From: Fomitopsis serialis
Taxonomy: Eukaryota > Basidiomycota > Agaricomycetes > Polyporales > Fomitopsidaceae
Reading direction: 5' to 3'
Assembly: GCF_022376445.1 (NCBI RefSeq)
Contig: NW_025955034.1
Span: 1-64,000, forward strand
Length of the DNA stretch: 64,000 bases
The translations under genes were made by a program, and so were the position numbers. Positions 58,373 to 64,000 of the stretch are shown one piece after another (position 1 is the stretch's first letter; every line of letters starts with the position of its first letter). The notes beneath the pieces were generated by a model. That model worked only from the letters and a program-made list of their open reading frames with translations, was not told the DNA's origin and did no database searches.

Positions 58373-60616
58373 TTATACTTCTGATAAAGCGTACAATACG
58401 TCGTTACATCCAATGTCGGGACTCGTACACTGTTCGTCAATTTCGTTCAAACAACGTAACGGAAATTCGGGGCCTGGAAATCTCGACGTCAGCGAACGCT
58501 CAACTGGGCAAGAACAATTGGTGGTTCTTACAGCATCAGCTAGCTCGGACACGTCCACCGTTGCGTCTGGCTCCGGCTTGCCATATAGCTTGTCTCGTCG
58601 TCTGTTGTCTACGCGGTAGGAGAGCTACGCAAATGAATGAATTAGGTGAGCGTTCTCGCTTTCCGACGACAACGTACCGATAGGACCAGAGCCACCAGGG
58701 AGGAGAGGAAGAGCAGGGCGCAAGACACTGTTGTCGACAGCTTAGTGAGTTTAGATCCAAAGCGCAATATAGTCGCCCCTTACCGGCGAGGCCTTTGCTA
58801 CGGCCATGATACTGTGATGAGACTGGATCTACTCCGTGAAAGATCTCCACTCACATGTACCGCGGCCCGTCGTCGTGGGTAGATCTTCGACCCCAGTATA
58901 CTCCCGCACTGGCCGATCGCCATGTACATCGGGATCCCGTCGCTCTCTTCGTCTCCGATCCCAAGTTTGCGAGACTATCCCATGAGCCCCATCAGTATTC
59001 TCACACTCTTGCTGGGAGACAAACACTACGACTTACACCATGCGATGACAATCCCGATGACGTGTATGTCCCACTCGTGATGCAGAATACGGCGAAATAG
59101 CGGACATGGATGTTATCCGGGACCGCGAGGAGCAGACTGGTAGGGCGTTTGTTCGTAGGACTGGGGAAGATATGCGGACGACATGTAGCCAAGCCCCCTA
59201 CGGCGCTCACGTACGCAACGAAGAGTCCGCGACTCTGATTCGATCGGATACATAGGAGTTCAGGCATAGGAAGACCGCCGCTACTGCGTAAGGCGGGACG
59301 GTGAGGATCTGCGCGATGGCATTGGCTGCGAAAATCAGTGTGAGCGGCCTGTGGGAAAGTGGATTGGTACTCACTGTACCCAAAGGTGGCTATGATTGTA
59401 GGCAAGAAAGCAGAGATGGATGCAAGAGCGCAGTTCGCTCCAAAGTATATCACACCGACGGCGTAGATCTGCAACGCAGATACCCTTGTCAGCGGGGTCC
59501 GTGAGATATTGTATGTTTCACCCACCCGCCAATCCAGGAATGCAGCCAATACATGCTCTGTGTCACAGATTCAGTGCCAAATGCAAGGCTTCATCGTGGG
59601 TTACGCACTTTTCTTCACTACTCTGCCCAGATCTCCGGAGATTCCCCTGTTCATCCGCTCAATTGCAAGGCTCTCTCATCCTCAGTGAGGTAGCTCGTTT
59701 CCTCCGGCCGGTTCGGCAACAAAACAGTGTCAAGAAGCCGATCAAAATCGTTGGCACCCCTCAATTAAGAACAACAGCCGCCAATTAGCTATAGCTGCAT
59801 GGCATGCTGGACGCCGAACGCGATGAGGCCGCCGAATGCGCCTGCGACCGCCGCGAAGCCGAACCAGTAAGCCATGCGCAAGCCCATCTCCTCCTTTGTG
59901 TAGAAAAGTGCTGCGGGGCCATGAATCAGGATGCTGAGTGTATTGCGAAGCGTACGCACACATGTAGAGGGGGATCCCGGGGCCGAAACCTGCTTCGAAT
60001 ACTCCGAGCCCGAGACGGGCACAGACGAGGCCTGCGAAGTTGAACGCGGCGGCCTACGGTCGATTAGGACGTATATAGTACGAGTGGAGCTTAACTCACC
60101 GATAGAGACGAGCAGGCCCCCCAGCCTATGGCGAAGCAGCCTATCCATGTACGCGGGGGAACAGTTTTGAGATGACGGTAGCGGGGATTTGGCAGAGAAT
60201 CTAGTACAAAAGGCAAACAGTTGGGTTTCGTCCATGTCTTCCGTTCGCAAACTACATAGGAAATGAAGAAAACAGAGTTGACCCACCGTACAGATTCCCC
60301 GTGGGATCGCCTCCCAGCGTGTCCTGTGGCAGCCCTTGCAGACGAGCATTCCCAAGGTTGCTTCGGTCCAAATCTGACGCAATTCGTTGAATAGGCCTGC
60401 CGGCTTCGCGAAAGCCTCTAAAAGCTCACATGCAAAGAGGTAGAGTATGCACGCTATTGGCATAATGCGCATGTCGAGTTTCCTGACGAGCCTCTTCTCC
60501 TCCAGTGCTTTCTCCGCGGCCGCCGCAACTCCTCGTGTGTCCTCGATCTCTGCAACTCGCTCTTCCTTGTTCAGGGAGCCTGCGTGGTCCATAGTCTTCT
60601 GCTCGGTGAGCGACAT
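58373..60616 (-). CDS. MFS permease of the anion:cation symporter (allantoate/vitamin-type) family
   Basis: Dal5-like transporters import allantoate, pantothenate, nicotinate and similar small organic acids. ATG 60616 (MSLTEQKTMDHAGSL) precedes an acidic lead, then EEKRLVRKLDMRIMPIACIL. Exons then give NLGNARLQGLPQDTLGGDP (the DRxNxGxA motif region), ISKLFP, TWIGCFAIGWGACSS-like, FNFAGLVCARLGLGVFEAGF and GPGIPLYM (the ARxxxGxxEAGxxP signature), YTKEEMGLRMAYWFG, AGAFGGLIAFGVQHAM, YAVGVIYFGANCALASISAF, NAIAQILTVPPYAVAAVFLC, SETKRATGIPMYMAIGQCGS, GSKIYPRRAAVH and YRVDNRRRDKLYGKPEPDA at the C-terminus. The signature motifs name the family; substrate is not decidable. The last residues before stop at 58373 are atypical, so the true stop may lie upstream after a frame step. 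Confidence 0.8.
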
Positions 60617-61481
60617 CGTGGGGAGCTGTCCTAGTGGGAGAACAAAATAGAGAGGGGAGAGTGCCGGTACATTTCGCGGGTTCCCGTGTGACCGTCTCCA
60701 TTTGAACGTGCGCTCCGCCAAACAGCGCACAAGTCATAACCCACTCCGTCTCCCGAATTAGCCGTCATACTTCTGACTTTGCGCTCATGTGTCTGATGTT
60801 CCTCGCGCAGTGTCTGCGCTACCGAGATTATGACATGGCGAATGCTATGAACCAACCACCGTCTCGATTGTGCTCCTACAACATTAATGCATGTAAGTCC
60901 ACACGGCTCTGGGAAAATATCGCGGTGCGTACCCAGTCATGGTGCATTGATGCGCGGCTTCAGTAAGGTCACGCTGGACAGGATGTCCCGTTGAATAAAT
61001 GTATAACCTTCAAAAACATCAGCCCGCCACTGGCGCGGGTTGGGCACGGGCCGCCGGGAAGCACGGCGCTAGTCCTACACTGGCAGTGGGACGTACTCCG
61101 AGCCTGCCAGTATGGACAGCGACGTAGAAGGTACTTGGGCGAGCATGATGAAGGAACAGAGAGGGATGTCGGAGGGTGACCGACTGTAGGCTCAAGCAAG
61201 ATATTTCGCTATATGTATAGACGTCGGTAGTCGGCCGACCCGACCGATCATACTATGTGCGGGGTAATTGCGGGGTAATTTGTTTCGTGAATATTTTGCG
61301 ATGTGATGATTCTCTGCCCACAGCCTACGACGGATGAAGTAGATCGACAGTTGCCTGTCGTCTGTCACTGTAAGCTGTCTCTCACGTGGAGAATACGCGA
61401 CTGAGGCGCGACTCGAACAAAGACTCGGACGCGTCGCGTTCGTTCGCGTGTCTATCATCCTTTCAGCCACCATCCTGCGTC
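60617..61481. other. Divergent promoter region between MFS permease and MAD3
   Basis: About 865 bp without coding signal. A short direct repeat CGGGGTAATT occurs twice at 61260-61269 and 61271-61280. It must hold both promoters; no TATA box stood out. Confidence 0.45.
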
Positions 61482-63071
61482 ATGACGGACGTTTTCGACG
61501 AGGCCCCTACCATTGTCGACGGCGATGTTCTCGAAGCTGCAAAGGAGAACATCCAGCCTCTCGCCAAAGGACGCCGCGTTACCGCTCTCGCAGGCATCCT
61601 CTCCACGCCACACGCCCAGCGCGAAAGCCGTCTCTCGGCTGCGCGCAATCGGCACCGTATCAATGTCGAGGTTGCTCTGGAAGATGAAGACGACGACCCC
61701 CTCGAGGCCTACTGTCGCTTCGTCAACTGGACCGTCGAGAACTACCCACAAGGCCACAGCGCCGAGTCCGGGCTGCTCGAGCTGTTGGAGGAGGCGACGC
61801 GTGTCTTGAAGGATGATAGAGAAAGGAAGTGGCGGGACGATATCAGGTACCTCAAGCTGTGGGTGCTGTATGCAAACTACGTCGAGAAACCCGCGATAAT
61901 CTACAAGTTCTGTCTGGTGAACGACATTGGGACGAGCCACACGCTATTATACGAGGAGTACGCGACCGTGCTGGAGAGGGCGAGCAGGTGCGCTGCGTTG
62001 GCCTCACACGCGACCTTCGGCTGATTAGCCCGCAGACGCGCTGAGGCAGATGAGGTCTACCTGCTCGGCATCGCGCGCAAGGCCACGCCTCTCGACCGAC
62101 TCGAGAACAAGCACCGCGAGTTCCAAAAGCGTATGATGGCCTCCATCAACCTGCCTCCTCCCGCGGCCGAATCTACAACCACATCATCCTCGTCCCGGCG
62201 CCCCGCCCTCGCCGAAACCGCATCTTCCTCGACATCCCGCACCCGCACCTCTCGTTCTGGCTCGACGCGCGCGCGTCCGGCAGAAGATGTGTTCTCTCCT
62301 CCAACTACTACTGCGCCCACCGTCCCCAATGGCCGCATCCCCGTCTTCGTTGACCCGGCCGGCGACGCGGAGAACGACCCGGAGCAGGCATCGCCCTGGC
62401 CGGAGCTCGGCACGCGCAAGGCACGTATCAAGGAAAACATCCCGGAGGTGCGGAAGGCGCAGGGGACCACCCTCAGGCAGCCGGGAAGATCGGCGCGCTC
62501 GGGGAGTGGCACATCGAGGATCGCTGTGTATCGCGATCCGGAGCCGGGCACCAGCGCTGGGAGTGAAGAGATGCCTCCGCCGCCTGCGCCGAGTGGCAAG
62601 AAGGAAAAGGGGAAGAGCTCCATCACGATCTTTAGGGACGAGGACGCTAGCGAGGGGAGTGGCACAGCGGATGCCGTAGTGAAGAAGGGGAAGGGCAAGA
62701 GCTCCATCGCTGTGTTCAGTGACGAAGATGCCGGCGAGTCAACGGGCGCACAAGCTGCCCCTGCGGGGAAGAAACCAGACAAGGGGAAGAGCTCCATCTC
62801 TGTCTTTAGGGATGAGGAGCAGTCGGAGAAAGGAACACCGTCGACTCCGAGCTTCACGCCGTATCGCGATGACGAGGTGCGTATACATCTACATGCCGTC
62901 GAACTCTGATTGAACGGCCTTTATTTATAGCCTGCCACCCCGAGCTCTTCCTCCGTCCCTACCAGTGTGATGAAGCCGCGCAGGGAGGCTCTTGGCCTCA
63001 CCGAGTCTGAAGCCCTGCGCCGCGACCCTCTGAAGAATTATGCTCCTGAGGAGAGGCCGACGGAAGACTGA
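61482..63071 (+). CDS. MAD3: Spindle checkpoint protein MAD3/BubR1-type
   Basis: Mitotic checkpoint complex subunit that blocks APC/C-Cdc20 until kinetochores attach. Exons 61482-61987, 62036-62876 and 62931-63071 join in phase to 495 residues with no corrections. KEN box 1 lies at residues 21-23 (AAKENIQP) and KEN box 2 at 301-303 (IKENIPE); both are needed for APC/C inhibition in yeast and humans. The Mad3/Bub1 TPR homology region follows (DDPLEAYCRFVNWTVENYPQ, RKWRDDIRYLKLWVLYANYV, EKPAIIYKFCLVNDIGTSHT, DEVYLLGIARKATPLDRLE), roughly residues 55-200. The C-terminal half is disordered and has five ABBA-like motifs: IPVFVD (270), IAVYRD (331), ITIFRD (365), IAVFSD (393) and ISVFRD (423). No kinase domain follows, so it is MAD3-type, not BUB1. 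Confidence 0.92.
62592..62830 (+). repeat. Three tandem ABBA-containing repeats inside MAD3
   Basis: Three copies of a unit of about 28-30 codons, each containing a basic KGKSSI block followed by [IV]F-x-D-E and an acidic Ser/Gly tail. The IFRD/VFSD/VFRD cores start at residues 365, 393 and 423 (spacing 84 and 90 nt). The nucleotide sequences are alike as well (AAGAGCTCCATC is identical in all three), so duplication within MAD3 is recent. Confidence 0.75.
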
Positions 63072-63767
63072 GATAGATGACTCATGCGAAGATATTACCT
63101 GTTAATTTGCTAGTATCTGGTTTACTGCTGCTCGGAGGCTGTTCCCGACGTGTACTACTATGCGATGTTAAGACTAATGAACAGGTTATTTGCTTATGAT
63201 GCATCTTTGACGAACTCGTTTGCTTTATGCATGGTCTGCGTATGGGTGGGTTCTTTCCGGTTGAATCGCGCCCTTGCTGCCAGTGACACCGCGAACGCGC
63301 CGTTCAGGCATTATCCCACGTGACCGTTCCCCAGCGTGTCCAAATCGGGGGATCTATTGACGGTGGTCCACTGGCAGCGGTCGATGGGCGCAGTCAACTT
63401 GTCTCTGCCTCTTGCATTGTTGCACCTTTCCGGCTCCTGGGAACGCGGGTCCGGCCACGAGGAGAAGGTCTGGGTAGGGTACATAAACTGAAATGTTCGC
63501 CCGCTCTTCCTCTCGTCGCAGACATCATCCTATCCGACCGAGTGGCATTCTCCCGTCGATTTACAGGTTGACCATCGCTCTCGCGCTCGTCGAGACTCGA
63601 CAATGCTCTTGACGGTGTTATTGTTCTGTGGGTGCCTTTTTCGTTGTCCTTCTGCACGTCAGCTCACTCGTCGTTATCGTTAGTGGCGAAACGTAGTCCG
63701 TCACTGCACTCACCATCCCTCCGGGTCGGCGGGTGACGGTGTCCTTCAGTGCCGTTTGCGCGCTCAG
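63072..63767. other. Intergenic spacer after MAD3
   Basis: 3' flank of MAD3 and promoter of the next gene. No open frame with family features. Confidence 0.45.
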
Positions 63768-63857
63768 ATGAGCGAGGGTTGGCCTTACGTTGAGCGCGTG
63801 GTCGAGGCGTATCAGGACAAGCGTAGTAGTACCCTGAAGCAGGGGAGTGTATGGTTC
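63768..63857 (+). CDS. First exon of an unidentified gene, cut by the right edge
   Basis: ATG 63768 opens exactly 30 codons (MSEGWPYVERVVEAYQDK.., ending SVWF) before a clean GTAAGT donor at 63858. A matching acceptor could be the CTGCAG near 63985. Composition is coding-like, but the product cannot be named from this piece. Confidence 0.4.
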
Positions 63858-64000
63858 GTAAGTCTCCTTTGGGAATTGGTATACCTACCAGTGCATGTTA
63901 CACCGTCGCATGCATCCCTCATCGAGTCATTATAATCAATGCCATTCGTCCCTGTAGAACAAAACTCATTGTGGTTCGGCTGCAGAGTTGCTCTGAGCCG

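Noticed and set aside
1..64000. tRNA, rRNA or CRISPR-like elements
   Set aside because: B-box-like GGTTCGA strings (for example near 8583) lack an A box and a cloverleaf; no spaced direct repeats were seen and CRISPR is not expected in a fungal nucleus.

Overview
The window is nuclear DNA of a filamentous basidiomycete, most likely a polypore-type agaricomycete. Genes are dense and GC-rich, split by many introns of about 50-70 nt with GT..AG borders. The family mix also fits: Plavaka-type transposase, FunK1 kinase remnant, GT61/DUF563 glycosyltransferase, fungal OPT, NCS1 and MFS transporters, and P450s resembling those of polypores. All identifications come from reading translations and splice borders; nothing was searched.

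Layout. 2-3196 is a nine-exon Plavaka/CACTA-like transposase with an open frame, cut by the left edge. 3.4-4.4 kb is a decayed FunK1 kinase. Then come an NCS1 nucleobase permease (5.5-7.4), a GT61-like glycosyltransferase (8.1-10.4), OPT transporter copy 1 (10.6-14.2), a gene-poor gap, an F-box protein (17.0-18.4), a small one-span membrane protein (19.0-19.7), PWP2/UTP1 (20.0-23.1) with a MITE in its second intron, an unidentified basic protein (23.5-24.7), OPT copy 2 (25.2-28.7), a gap, an MFS sugar porter (31.1-33.1), a long gap, a second small one-span protein (36.8-37.6), the telomere protein STN1 (38.2-40.8), an ALYREF/Yra1 mRNA export factor (41.1-42.1), a secreted protein (43.0-43.7), an unidentified gene (44.4-45.8), coactosin (46.2-46.8), an RRG9/neugrin-like mitochondrial protein (47.1-47.7), a P450 pseudogene beside its full-length parent (48.0-50.9), a PAQR/Izh-type receptor (52.3-53.6), a Ser/Tyr-rich unidentified gene (54.3-55.4), a small ABBA+KEN-box protein (56.7-57.6), an MFS anion:cation symporter-type permease (58.4-60.6), the spindle checkpoint protein MAD3 (61.5-63.1) and the first exon of a further gene at the right edge.

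There is no operon-like logic. Five nutrient transporters (NCS1, two OPT, sugar porter, ACS-type MFS) and secreted or detoxification functions sit among single-copy housekeeping genes for ribosome biogenesis, telomeres, mRNA export, actin and mitosis. The most intriguing items are the short protein at 56.7 kb, which carries an exact ABBA motif and a KEN box (both APC/C degron-type signals), and MAD3 5 kb away with two KEN boxes and five ABBA-like motifs, three of them in a recent tandem repeat.

Quality warning: many clearly functional genes (PWP2, STN1, PAQR, RRG9, GT61, F-box, both OPTs) need single-base frame corrections, often one base missing from a run of C or G. Transposase, NCS1, coactosin, MAD3, the sugar porter and the 36.8-kb gene read through cleanly. 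Most of the apparent frameshifts are therefore probably consensus errors rather than true mutations.
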